Shown piece by piece: positions 1 through 11,238 of a DNA stretch of 64,000 bases. The stretch comes from Urophycis tenuis (taxonomy: Eukaryota; Chordata; Actinopteri; Gadiformes; Phycidae), in assembly GCA_036785325.1 (NCBI GenBank), contig JAXIVH010000045.1, positions 74,501 to 138,500 on the forward strand, read 5' to 3'. Each line of letters begins with the position of its first letter. Positions within the stretch are counted from its first letter, which is position 1. A program made the position numbers and the translations under genes. Below the pieces are notes generated by a model. The model did no database searches and was not told where the DNA came from. It was given only the letters and a program-made list of their open reading frames with translations.

Positions 1-862
1 TGGCTCAGTGATGGGGGTTGGGTCTGTTATGATTTTTTATTTTAATTTTTTTTTTATAAAGCCCACACCCGGGGTGGCTAGACATTTCCAATCCTGTCTC
101 AGTGATCGGGGGGGGGGGTCTGTTGTGATTTTTTTTTTTTTTTTTCTTATAAAGCCCACCCCCGGGGTGGCTAGAAATGTCCAATCCTGGCTCTGTGATG
201 GGGGGGGGGTCTGTTATGATTTTTTTTTTTTTTTTTTTTTTTATCAAGCCCACACCCGGGGTGGCTAGAAATTTCCTATCCTGGCTCAGTGATGGGGGTT
301 GGGTCTGTTATGATTTTTTATTTTTATTTTTTTTTTATAAAGCCCACACCCGGGGTGGTAGAAATTTCCAATCCTGGCTCTGTGATGGGGGGGGGGGGGG
401 GGGGTCTGTTATGATTTTTTATTATTATTATTTTTTTATCAAGCCCACACCCGGGGTGGCTATTCATTTCCAATCCTGGCTCAGTAATGGGGGGGGTCTG
501 TTATGATTTTTTTTTTTTTTTTTTTTTTATAAAGCCCACACCCGGGGTGGCTAGAAAGTTCCAATCCTGGTTCAGTGATGGGGGGGTCTGTTGTGATTTT
601 TTTTTAATTTTTTTTTTTTTATAAAGCCCATCCCCGGGGTGGCTAGAAATTTCCAATCCTGGCTCAGTGATGGGGGTGGGGGGGGTCTGTTATGATTTTT
701 ATTTTTTTTTATTTTTATAAAGCCCACACCAGAGGTGGCTAGAAATTTCCAATCCTGGCTCAGTGATCGGGGGGGGGGGGGTCTGTTGTGATTTTTTATT
801 TTTTTTATTTTATAAAGCCCACCCCCGGGGTGGCTAGAAATGTCCAATCCTGGCTCTGTGAT

Positions 863-893
<31 letters not shown>
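863..893 (+). repeat. 31-base uninterrupted G-run
   Basis: One of the two longest G-runs in the window (the other is 50961-50992, 32 bases). Most monomers have 7-15 G. Length calls in such runs are sensitive to sequencing error. Confidence 0.9.
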
Positions 894-894
<1 letters not shown>

Positions 895-1762
895 CTGTTA
901 TGATTTTTTTTTTTTTTTTTTTTTTATCAAGCCCACACCCGGGGTGGCTAGAAATTTCCAATCCTGGCTCAGTGATGGGGGTGGGGGGGGTCTGTTATGA
1001 TTTTTTTTTTTTTTTTTTTTTTATAAAGCCCACACCCGGGGTGGCTAGAAAGTTCCAATCCTGGCTCAGTGATGGGGGGGGGGGGGGTCTGCTGTGATTT
1101 TTTTTCATTTTATTTTCTTTATAAAGCCCACACCCGGGGTGGCTAGAAAGTTCCAATCCTGGCTCAGTGATGGGGGGGGGTCTGTTGTGATTTTTTTTTA
1201 ATTTTTTTTTTTTTTTATAAAGCCCACCCCCGGGATGGCTAGAAATTTCCAATCCTGGCTCAGTGATGGGGGTTGGGTCTGTTATGATTTTTTATTTTTA
1301 TTTTTTTTTTATAAAGCCCACACCCGGGGTGGCTAGAAATTTCCAATCCTGGCTCAGTGATGGGGGGGGGGGGGGTCTGTTATGATTTTTTTTATTTTTT
1401 TTTATAAAGCCCACACCCGGGTTGCTAGAAATTTCCAATCCTGGCTCAGTGATGGGGGTGGGGTCTGTTATGATTTTTTTTTTTTTTTTTTTTTATAAAG
1501 CCCACACCCGGGGTGGCTAGAAATTTCCAATCCTGGCTCAGTGATGGGGGGGGGGGGGGGGGGGTCTGTTATGATTTTTTTTATTTTTTTTATAAAGCCC
1601 ACACCCGGGTGGCTAGAAATTTCCAATCCTGGCTCAGTGATGGGGGGGGTCTGTTATGATTTTTTTATTTTTTTTTTAAAATAATTTTATTATTTTTTTT
1701 ATAAAGCCCACACCCGGGTGGCTAGAAATTTCCAATCCTGCCTCAGTGATGGGGGGGGGGGG

Positions 1763-2251
1763 TCTGTTGTGATTTTTTTTTTTTTTTTTTTTTTTTATAA
1801 AGCCCACCCCCGGGGTGGCTAGAAATTTCCAATCCTGGCTCTGTGATGGGGGGGGGGGGGGGGGGGGTCTGTTATGATTTTTTATTATTATTTTATTTTA
1901 ATAAAGCCCACACCCGGGGTTGCTAGACATTTCCAATCCTGGCTCAGTAATGGGGGGGTCTGTTATGAATTTGTTTTTTTTATTATTTTTTTATAAAGCC
2001 CACACCCGGGGTGGCTAGAAATTTCCAATCCTGGCTCAGTGATGGGGGTGGGGGGGGGTCTGTTATGATTTTTTTTTTTTTTTTTTTTTTATAAAGCCCA
2101 CACCCGGGCTGGCTAGAAAGTTCCAATCCTGGCTCAGTGATGGGGGGGGGGGGTCTGTTGTGATTTTTTATTTTTTTTTTTTTTTTTATAAAGCCCAACC
2201 CCGGGGTGGCTAGAAATGTCCAATCCTGGCTCAGTGATGGGGGGGGGGGGG
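1763..2251 (+). repeat. Early copy of the ordered monomer series
   Basis: Five typed monomers occur in the same order as the higher-order repeat at 36279: a TTGTGA monomer followed by CTCTGTGATG (from 1763), the TTATTATT-spacer monomer with CTAGACATTTCC and AGTAATG (from 1868), the GAATTTG monomer (from 1959), the monomer with CTAGAAAGTTCC (from 2059), and a TTGTGA monomer (from 2153). It is preceded near 1650 by the AAATAATTTTATTATT-spacer type, which completes the six-type cycle. One slot carries ATAAAGCCC where other copies have ATCAAGCCC. Confidence 0.8.
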
Positions 2252-2879
2252 TCTGTTGTGATTTTTTTTTTTTTTTTTTTTTTTTATAAAGCCCAACCCC
2301 GGGGTGGCTAGAAATGTCCAATCCTGGCTCTGTGATGGGGGTGGGGTCTGTTATGAATTTTTATTTTTTTATTTATTTTTTTATTTTATTTTATTATTTT
2401 TTGTATAAAGCCCACACCCGAGGTGGCTAGAAATTTCCAATCCTGCCTCAGTGATGGGGGGGGGGGGGGGGTCTGTTATGATTTTTTTTTTTTTTTTTAT
2501 AAAGCCCACACCCGTGGTGGCTAGAAATTTCCAATCCTGGCTCAGTGATGGGGGCGGGGTCTGTTATGATTTTTTTAATTTTTTTTTAATATAATTTTAT
2601 TATTTTTTTTATAAAGCCCACACCCGGGGTGGCTAGAAATTTCCAATCCTGCCTCAGTGATGGGGGGGGGGGGGTCTCTTGTGGTTTTTTATTTTTTATA
2701 TTTTTTTATAAAGCCCACCCCCGGGGTGGCTAGAAAGTTCCAATCCTGGCTCAGTGATGGGGGGGGGGGGTCTGTTGTGATTTTTTTTTATTTTTTTTTT
2801 TTTTATAAAGCCCACCCCTGGGGTGGCTAGAAATTTCCAATCCTGACTCTGTGATGGGGGTGGGGTCTGTTATGATTTT

Positions 2880-3855
2880 TTATTTTTTTATTTTTGTTTA
2901 TAAAGCCCACACCCGGGTTGGCTAGAAATTTCCAATCCTGCCTCAGTGATGGGGGGGGTTGTCTGTTATGATTTTTTATTATTTTATTTTTTGTATCAAG
3001 CGCACACCCAGGGTGGCTAGACATTTCTAATCCTGGCTCAGTAATGGGGGGGGGGGTTTATGAATTTGTTTTTTTTATTATTTTTTTATAAAGCCCACCC
3101 CCGGGATGGCTAGAAATTTCCAATCCTGGCTCAGTGATGGGGATGGGGGGGGGTCTGTTATGATTTTTTTTATTTTATTTTTTTATAAAGCCCACACCCG
3201 GGGTGGCTAGAAAGTTCCAATCCTGGATCAGTGATGGGGGGGGGGGGTCTGTTGTGATTTTTTTATTTTTTTATATTTGTTTATAAAGCCCACACCCGGG
3301 TTGGCTAGAAATTTCCAATCCTGCCTCAGTGATGGGGGGGGGGGGGGGGTCTGTTATGAATTTTTTTTCATTTCTTATTTTTTTTTTAGAAAACCCACAC
3401 CCTGGGTGGCTAGAAATTTCCAATCCTGGCTCAGTATTGGAGGGGGGGGGGGTCTGTTATGATTTTTTTTTTTTTTTTTTTTTTTTTGATAAAGCCCACA
3501 CCTGGGGTGGCTAGTCATTTCCAATCCTGGCTCAGTAATGGGGGGGGTCTGTTATGAATTTGTTTTTTTTTATTATTTTTTTATAAAACCCACACCCGGG
3601 GTGGCTAGAAAGTTCCAATCCTGGCTCAGTGATGGGGGGGGGGGTCTGTTGTGATTTTTTTTTTTTTTTTTTTTTTTTTTATAAAGCCCACCCCCGGGGT
3701 GGCTAGAAATTTCCGATCCTGGCTCAGTTATGGTGGTGGGGTCTGTTAAGGTTTTTTTTTTCTTATTTTTTTTTTATAAAGCCCACCCCCGGGGTGGCTA
3801 GAAATTTCCAACCCTGGCTCTGTGTTGGGGGGGTCTGTTATGAATTTGTTTTTTT
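2880..3855 (+). repeat. About 1-kb block, first copy (partner 3856-4900)
   Basis: A run of about ten monomers shares rare markers in the same order with the next kilobase: GGTTGTCTG (2958 and 3926), an AGTAATG G-run followed by GTTTATGAATTTG (3056 and 4024), GGATGGGG (3140 and 4109), AGAAAACCCACACCCTGGG, and CAGTTATGGTGGTGG (about 3725 and 4783). The offset is 968-969 bp over the first part and 1058 bp later. The second copy therefore gained one monomer, near 4241-4330. The same markers recur at 8.7-9.5 kb and 10.4-11.5 kb. Confidence 0.8.
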
Positions 3856-6800
3856 TATTATTTTTTTATAAAGCCCACACCAGGGGTGGCTAGAAATTTC
3901 CAATCCTGGCTCTGTGATGGGGGGGGTTGTCTGTTATGATTTTTTATTATTTTATTTTTTGTATCAAGCCCACACCCAGGGTGGCTAGACATTTCTAATC
4001 CTGGCTCAGTAATGGGGGGGGGGGTTTATGAATTTGTTTTTTTTATTATTTTTTTATAAAGCCCACCCCCGGGATGGCTAGAAATTTCCAATCCTGGCTC
4101 AGTGATGGGGATGGGGGGGGTCTGTTATGATTTTTTTTAATTTTTTTTTTATAAAGCCCACACCCGGGGTGGCTAGAAAGTTCCAATCCTGGATCAGTGA
4201 TGGGGGGGGGGGGTCTGTTGTGATTTTTTTATTTTTTATTTTTTTTTATAAAGCCCACCCCCGGGGTGGCTAGAAATTTCCAATCCTGACTCTGTGATGG
4301 GGGTGGGGTCTCTTATGATTTTTTATTTTTTTATATTTGTTTATAAAGCCCACACCCGGGTTGGCTAGAAATTTCCAATCCTGCCTCAGTGATGGGGGGG
4401 GGGGGGGGTCTGTTATGAATTTTTTTTCATTTCTTATTTTTTTTTTAGAAAACCCACACCCTGGGTGGCTAGAAATTTCCAATCCTGGCTCAGTATTGGA
4501 GGGGGGGGGGTCTGTTATGATTTTTTTATTTTTTTTTTTTTTTTGATAAAGCCCACACCCGGGGTGGCTAGTCATTTCCAATCCTGGCTCAGTAATGGGG
4601 GGGGTCTGTTATGAATTTGTTTTTTTTTATTATTTTTTTATAAAGCCCACACCCGGGGTGGCTAGAAAGTTCCAATCCTGGCTCAGTGATGGGGGGGGGG
4701 GGTCTGTTGTGATTTTTTTTTTTTTTTTTTTTTTTTTTATAAAGCCCACCCCCGGGGTGGCTAGAAATTTCCGATCCTGGCTCAGTTATGGTGGTGGGGT
4801 CTGTTAAGGTTTTTTTTTTCTTATTTTTTTTTTATAAAGCCCACCCCCGGGGTGGCTAGAAATTTCCAACCCTGGCTCTGTGATGGGGGGGTCTGTTATG
4901 AATTTGTTTTTTTTATTATTTTTTTATAAAGCCCACACCAGGGGTGGCTAGAAATTTCCAATCCTGGCTCATTGATGGGAGGGGGTCTGTTATGATTTTT
5001 TTAATTTTTTTTAAAAATAATTTTATTTATTTTTTTTATAAAGCCCACACCCGGGGTGGCTAGAAATTTCCAATCCTGGCTCAGTGATGGGGGTGGGGTC
5101 TGTTATGATTTTTATTTTTTTTATTTTTTATAAAGCCCACACCCGGGGTGGCTAGAAATTTCCAATCTTGGCTCAGTGATGGGGGTTGGGTCTGTTATGA
5201 ATTTGTTTTTTTTTATTATTTTTTTATAAAGCCCACCCCCGGGTTGGCTAGAAATTTCCAATCCTGGCTCAGTGATGGGGGGGGGGGGGGGGGGTCTGTT
5301 GTGATTTTTTATTTTTTTATTTTTTTTTATAAAGCCCACCCCCGGGGTGGCTAGAAATATCCAATCCTGACTCTGTGATGGGGTTAGGGTCTGTTATGAT
5401 TTTTTATTTTTTTATATTTGTTTATAAAACCCACACCCGGGGTGGCTAGAAATTTCCAATCCTGGCTCAGTGATGGGGGTGGGGTGTGTTATGATTTTTT
5501 ATTTTTTATTTTTTTTATAAAGCCCACACCCGGGGTGGCTAGAAATTTTCAATCCTGATTCAGTGATGGTGGGGGATTTGTTATCATTTTTTTTTTTTTT
5601 TTTTTATAAAGCCCACACCCGGGTTGGCTAGAAATTTCCAATCCTGGCTCAGTAATGTGTGGGGGTCTGTTATGAATTTTTATTTATTTATTTTTTTTTA
5701 TAAAGCCCACCCCCGGGGTGGCTAGAAATTTCCAATCCTGGCTCTGTGATGGGGGTGGGGTCTATTTTGATTTCTATTTTTTTATTTTTTTTTTATAAAG
5801 CCCACACCCGGGGTGGCTAGAAATTTCCGATCCTGGCTCAGTGATGGGGGTTGTGTCCATTATGATTTTTTATTTTTTTTAATTTTTATTTAGCCCACAC
5901 CCGGGGTGGCTAGAAATTTCCAATCCTGGCTCAGTGATGGGCGGGGGTCTGTTATTATTATTATTTTTTTTTTTTTAAATAATTTTTTTTTTTTTTTTAT
6001 AAAGCCTACACCCGGGGTGGCTAGAAATTTCCGATCCTGGCTCAGTGATGGGGGTTGGGTCTGTTATGAATTTGTTTTTTTTATTATTTTTTTATAAAGC
6101 CCACCCCCGGGTTGGCTAGAAATTTCCAATCCTGGCTCAGTGATGGGGGGGGGGGGGTCTGTTGTGATTTTTTTTTTATTTTTTTTTTTTTATAAAGCCC
6201 ACCCCCGGGGTGGCTAGAAATTTCCAATCCTGGCTTAGTGATGGGGGTGGGGTGCGTTATGATTTTTTATTTTTTATTTTTTTTTATAAAGCCCACACCC
6301 GGGGTGGCTAGAAATTTTCAATCCTGATTCAGTGATGGTGGGGGATTTGTTATCATTTTTTTTTTTTTTTTTTTTTATAAAGCCCACACCCAGGTTGGCT
6401 AGAAATTTCCAATCCTGGCTCAGTAATGGGTGGGGGTCTGTTATGAATTTTTTTTATTATTTTTTTTTTTATAAAGCCCACCCCCGGGATGGCTAGAAAT
6501 TTCCCATCCTGGCTCAGTGATGGGGGTTGTGTCTGTTATGATTTTTTATTTTTTTTTATTTTTTATAAAGCCCACACCCGGGGTGGCTAGAAATTTCCAA
6601 TCTTGGCTCAGTAATGGGGGGGGGTCTGTTATGATTTTTTTTTTTTTTTTTTTATAAAGCCCACACCCGAGTGGCTAGAAATTTCCAATCCTGGCTCAGT
6701 GATGGGGGTGGGGTCTGTTATGATTTTTTTGTTGTTGTTGTTTTATAAAGCCCACACCTTGGGTGGCTAGAAATTTCCAATCCTGGCTCAGTGATGGGGG

Positions 6801-7318
6801 TGGGGTCTGTTATGATTTTTTTTTTTTTTTTTTTTTATAAAGCCCACACCCGGGGTGGCTAGAAATTTCCGATCCTGGCTCAGTGAAGGGGGTTGTGTCT
6901 GTTATGATTTTTTATTTTTTTATTTTTATAAAGCCCACACCCGGGTGGCTAGAAATGTCCAATCCTGGCTCAGTGATGGGGGTGGGGTCTGTTATGATTT
7001 TTTTTTTTTTGTTGTTTTATAAAGCCCACACCTGGGGTGGCTAGAAATTTCCAATCCTGGCTCAGTGATGGGGGTGGGGTCTGTTATGATTTTTTTTTTT
7101 TTTTTTTTTATAAAGCCCACACCCGGGGTGGCTAGAAATTTCCAATCCTGGCTCAGTGATGGGCGGGGGTCAGTTACTATTTTTTTATTTTTTTTTTTAA
7201 ATAATTTTATTATTTTTTTTATAAAGCCCACACCCGGGGTGGCTAGAAATTTCCAATCCTGGCTCAGTAATGGGGGTGGGGTCTGTTATGATTTTTATTT
7301 TTTTTATTTTTTATAAAG
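3800..7318 (+). repeat. About 3.5-kb block, copy 1 (partner 10397-14093)
   Basis: This block is collinear with 10397-14093. Rare variants keep a constant offset of 6597-6598: ACCCTGGCTCTGTGTTGG (3811 and 10408), AAATATCC (5355 and 11952) and GTGTCCATTATG (5853 and 12451). After about 12530 the offset becomes 6775, a gain of about 177 bp, which equals two monomers. The copies diverge at about 7320/14095. The similarity covers dozens of monomers including spacer details, so this is a block duplication and not convergence of single repeats. Confidence 0.85.
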
Positions 7319-7794
7319 CCCACACCCGGGGTGGCTAGAAATTTCCAATCCTGGCTCTGTGATGGGGTGGGGTCTGTTATGATTTTTATTTTTTTTATTT
7401 TTTTTTTATAAAGCCCACACCCGGGGTGGCTAGAAATTTCCGATCCTGGCTCAGTGATGGGGGTTCGGTCTGTTATGATTTTTTATTTTTATTTTTTTTT
7501 TATAAAGCCCACACCCGAGGTGGTTAGAAATTTCCAATCCTGGCTCAGTAATGGGGGGGGTCTGTTATGAATTTCTTTTTTTTATTATTTTTTTATAAAG
7601 CCCACCCCCGGGGTGCCTAGAAATTTCCAATCCTGTCTCAGTGATGGGGGGGGGGGGGGGGGTCTGTTGTGATTTTATTTATTTTTTATTTTTTTATAAA
7701 GCCCACCCCCGGGGTGGCTAGAAATTTCCAATCCTGACTCTGTGATGGGGGTAGGGTCTGTTATGATTTTTTATTTTTTTATATTTGTTTATAA

Positions 7795-9516
7795 AGCCCA
7801 CACCCGGGGTGGCTAGACATTTCCGATCCTGGCTGTGTGATGGGGGATGGGTCTGTTATGATTTTTTATTTTTATTATTTTTTTATAAAGCCCACACCCG
7901 GGGTGGCTAGAAATTTTAAATCCTGGCTCAGTGATGGGGGGGGGGGTCTGTTATGATTTTTATTTTTTTATTTTTTATAAAGCCCACACCCGGGGTGGCT
8001 AGAAATTTCCGATCCTGGCTCAGTGATGGGAGTTGGGTCTGTTATGATTTTTTATTTTTATTTTTTTTATAAAGCCCACACCCGGGGTGGCTAGAAATTT
8101 CAAATCCTGTCTCAGTGATGGGGGGGGGGGTCTGTTGTGATTTTATTTAATTTATTTTTGTTTATAAAGCCCACCCCCGGGGTGGCTAGACATTTCCAAT
8201 CCTGGCTCAGTAATGGGGGGGGGGTCTGTTATGAATTTTTTTTATTTTTTTTTATTTTTTTTTTTAGAAAACCCACACCCTGGGTGGCTAGAAATTTCCA
8301 ATCCTGGCTCTGTGATGGGGGGGGGGTCTGTTATGATTTTTTATTATTTTATTTTTTTTATCAAGCCCACACCCGGGGTGGCTAGACATTTCCAATCCTG
8401 GCTCAGTAATGGGGGGGGGTCTGTTATGAATTTGTTTTTTTAATTATTTTTTTATAAAGCCCACCCCCGGGGTGGCTAGAAATTTCCAATCCTGTCTCAG
8501 TGATGGGGGGGGGGGGGGTCTGTTGTGATTTTATTTATTTTTTATTTTTTTTATAAAGCCCACCCCCGGGGTGGCTAGAAATTTCCAATCCTGACTCTGT
8601 GATGGGGGTGGGGTCTGTTATGATTTTTTATTTTTTTATATTTGTTTATAAAGCCCACACCCGGGGTGGCTAGAAATTTCCAACCCTGGCTCTGTGTTGG
8701 GGGGGTCTGTTATGAATTTGTTTTTTTTATTATTTTTTTATAAAGCCCACACCAGGGGTGGCTAGAAATTTCCAATCCTGGCTCTGTGATGGGGGGGGTT
8801 GTCTGTTATGATTTTTTATTATTTTATTTTTTGTATCAAGCCCACACCCAGGGTGGCTAGACATTTCTAATCCTGGCTCAGTAATGGGGGGGGGGGTTTA
8901 TGAATTTGTTTTTTTTATTATTTTTTTATAAAGCCCACCCCCGGGATGGCTAGAAATTTCCAATCCTGGCTCAGTGATGGGGATGGGGGGGGTCTGTTAT
9001 GATTTTTTTTAATTTTTTTTTTTATAAAGCCCACACCCGGGGTGGCTAGAAAGTTCCAATCCTGGATCAGTGATGGGGGGGGGGGTCTGTTGTGATTTTT
9101 TTATTTTTTATTTTTTTTTATAAAGCCCACCCCCGGGGTGGCTAGAAATTTCCAATCCTGACTCTGTGATGGGGGTGGGGTCTCTTATGATTTTTTATTT
9201 TTTTATATTTGTTTATAAAGCCCACACCCGGGTTGGCTAGAAATTTCCAATCCTGCCTCAGTGATGGGGGGGGGGGGGGGTCTGTTATGAATTTTTTTTC
9301 ATTTCTTATTTTTTTTTTAGAAAACCCACACCCTGGGTGGCTAGAAATTTCCAATCCTGGCTCAGTATTGGAGGGGGGGGGGGTCTGTTATGATTTTTTT
9401 TTTTTTTTTTTTTTTTTGATAAAGCCCACACCCGGGGTGGCTAGTCATTTCCAATCCTGGCTCAGTAATGGGGGGGGTCTGTTATGAATTTGTTTTTTTT
9501 TATTATTTTTTTATAA
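7795..9516 (+). repeat. 1.72-kb tandem duplication, copy 1
   Basis: This block is repeated immediately downstream as 9517-11238 with an offset of 1721-1723 bp. Private markers include GGCTGTGTGATGGGGGATGG (7831 and 9553), ATTTTAAATCCTGG, and the AGAAAACCCACACCCTGGG monomer. Upstream of the start the two copies differ in spacer type (TATATTTG against GAATTTG), which marks the junction near 7795/9517. The unit spans about 18 monomers. Its first half also resembles 23.2-24.0 kb and 24.3-25.2 kb. Confidence 0.85.
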
Positions 9517-11238
9517 AGCCCACACCCGGGGTGGCTAGACATTTCCGATCCTGGCTGTGTGATGGGGGATGGGTCTGTTATGATTTTTTATTTTTATTAT
9601 TTTTTTATAAAGCCCACACCCGGGGTGGCTAGAAATTTTAAATCCTGGCTCAGTGATGGGGGGGGGGGTCTGTTATGATTTTTATTTTTTTATTTTTTAT
9701 AAAGCCCACACCCGGGGTGGCTAGAAATTTCCGATCCTGGCTCAGTGATGGGAGTTGGGTCTGTTATGATTTTTTATTTTTATTTTTTTTTATAAAGCCC
9801 ACACCCGGGGTGGCTAGAAATTTCAAATCCTGTCTCAGTGATGGGGGGGGGGGTCTGTTGTGATTTTATTTAATTTATTTTTGTTTATAAAGCCCACCCC
9901 CGGGGTGGCTAGACATTTCCAATCCTGGCTCAGTAATGGGGGGGGGGTCTGTTATGAATTTTTTTTATTTTTTTTTATTTTTTTTTTTAGAAAACCCACA
10001 CCCTGGGTGGCTAGAAATTTCCAATCCTGGCTCTGTGATGGGGGGGGGGTCTGTTATGATTTTTTATTATTTTATTTTTTTTATCAAGCCCACACCCGGG
10101 GTGGCTAGACATTTCCAATCCTGGCTCAGTAATGGGGGGGGGTCTGTTATGAATTTGTTTTTTTAATTATTTTTTTATAAAGCCCACCCCCGGGGTGGCT
10201 AGAAATTTCCAATCCTGTCTCAGTGATGGGGGGGGGGGGGGGGTCTGTTGTGATTTTATTTATTTTTTATTTTTTTTATAAAGCCCACCCCCGGGGTGGC
10301 TAGAAATTTCCAATCCTGACTCTGTGATGGGGGTGGGGTCTGTTATGATTTTTTATTTTTTTATATTTGTTTATAAAGCCCACACCCGGGGTGGCTAGAA
10401 ATTTCCAACCCTGGCTCTGTGTTGGGGGGGTCTGTTATGAATTTGTTTTTTTTATTATTTTTTTATAAAGCCCACACCAGGGGTGGCTAGAAATTTCCAA
10501 TCCTGGCTCTGTGATGGGGGGGGTTGTCTGTTATGATTTTTTATTATTTTATTTTTTGTATCAAGCCCACACCCAGGGTGGCTAGACATTTCTAATCCTG
10601 GCTCAGTAATGGGGGGGGGGGGTTTATGAATTTGTTTTTTTTATTATTTTTTTATAAAGCCCACCCCCGGGATGGCTAGAAATTTCCAATCCTGGCTCAG
10701 TGATGGGGATGGGGGGGGTCTGTTATGATTTTTTTTAATTTTTTTTTTTATAAAGCCCACACCCGGGGTGGCTAGAAAGTTCCAATCCTGGATCAGTGAT
10801 GGGGGGGGGGGTCTGTTGTGATTTTTTTATTTTTTATTTTTTTTTATAAAGCCCACCCCCGGGGTGGCTAGAAATTTCCAATCCTGACTCTGTGATGGGG
10901 GTGGGGTCTCTTATGATTTTTTATTTTTTTATATTTGTTTATAAAGCCCACACCCGGGTTGGCTAGAAATTTCCAATCCTGCCTCAGTGATGGGGGGGGG
11001 GGGGGTCTGTTATGAATTTTTTTTCATTTCTTATTTTTTTTTTAGAAAACCCACACCCTGGGTGGCTAGAAATTTCCAATCCTGGCTCAGTATTGGAGGG
11101 GGGGGGGGTCTGTTATGATTTTTTTTTTTTTTTTTTTTTTTTTGATAAAGCCCACACCCGGGGTGGCTAGTCATTTCCAATCCTGGCTCAGTAATGGGGG
11201 GGGTCTGTTATGAATTTGTTTTTTTTTATTATTTTTTT
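9517..11238 (+). repeat. 1.72-kb tandem duplication, copy 2
   Basis: This is the second copy of 7795-9516, directly adjacent. Homopolymer lengths differ slightly, but single-base markers in the cores are preserved, so the duplication looks recent compared with average monomer divergence. Beyond about 11238 the sequence continues as the copy of the 3.8-7.3-kb block. The 1.72-kb duplication and the 6.6-kb-offset duplication are therefore nested in one another. Confidence 0.85.
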
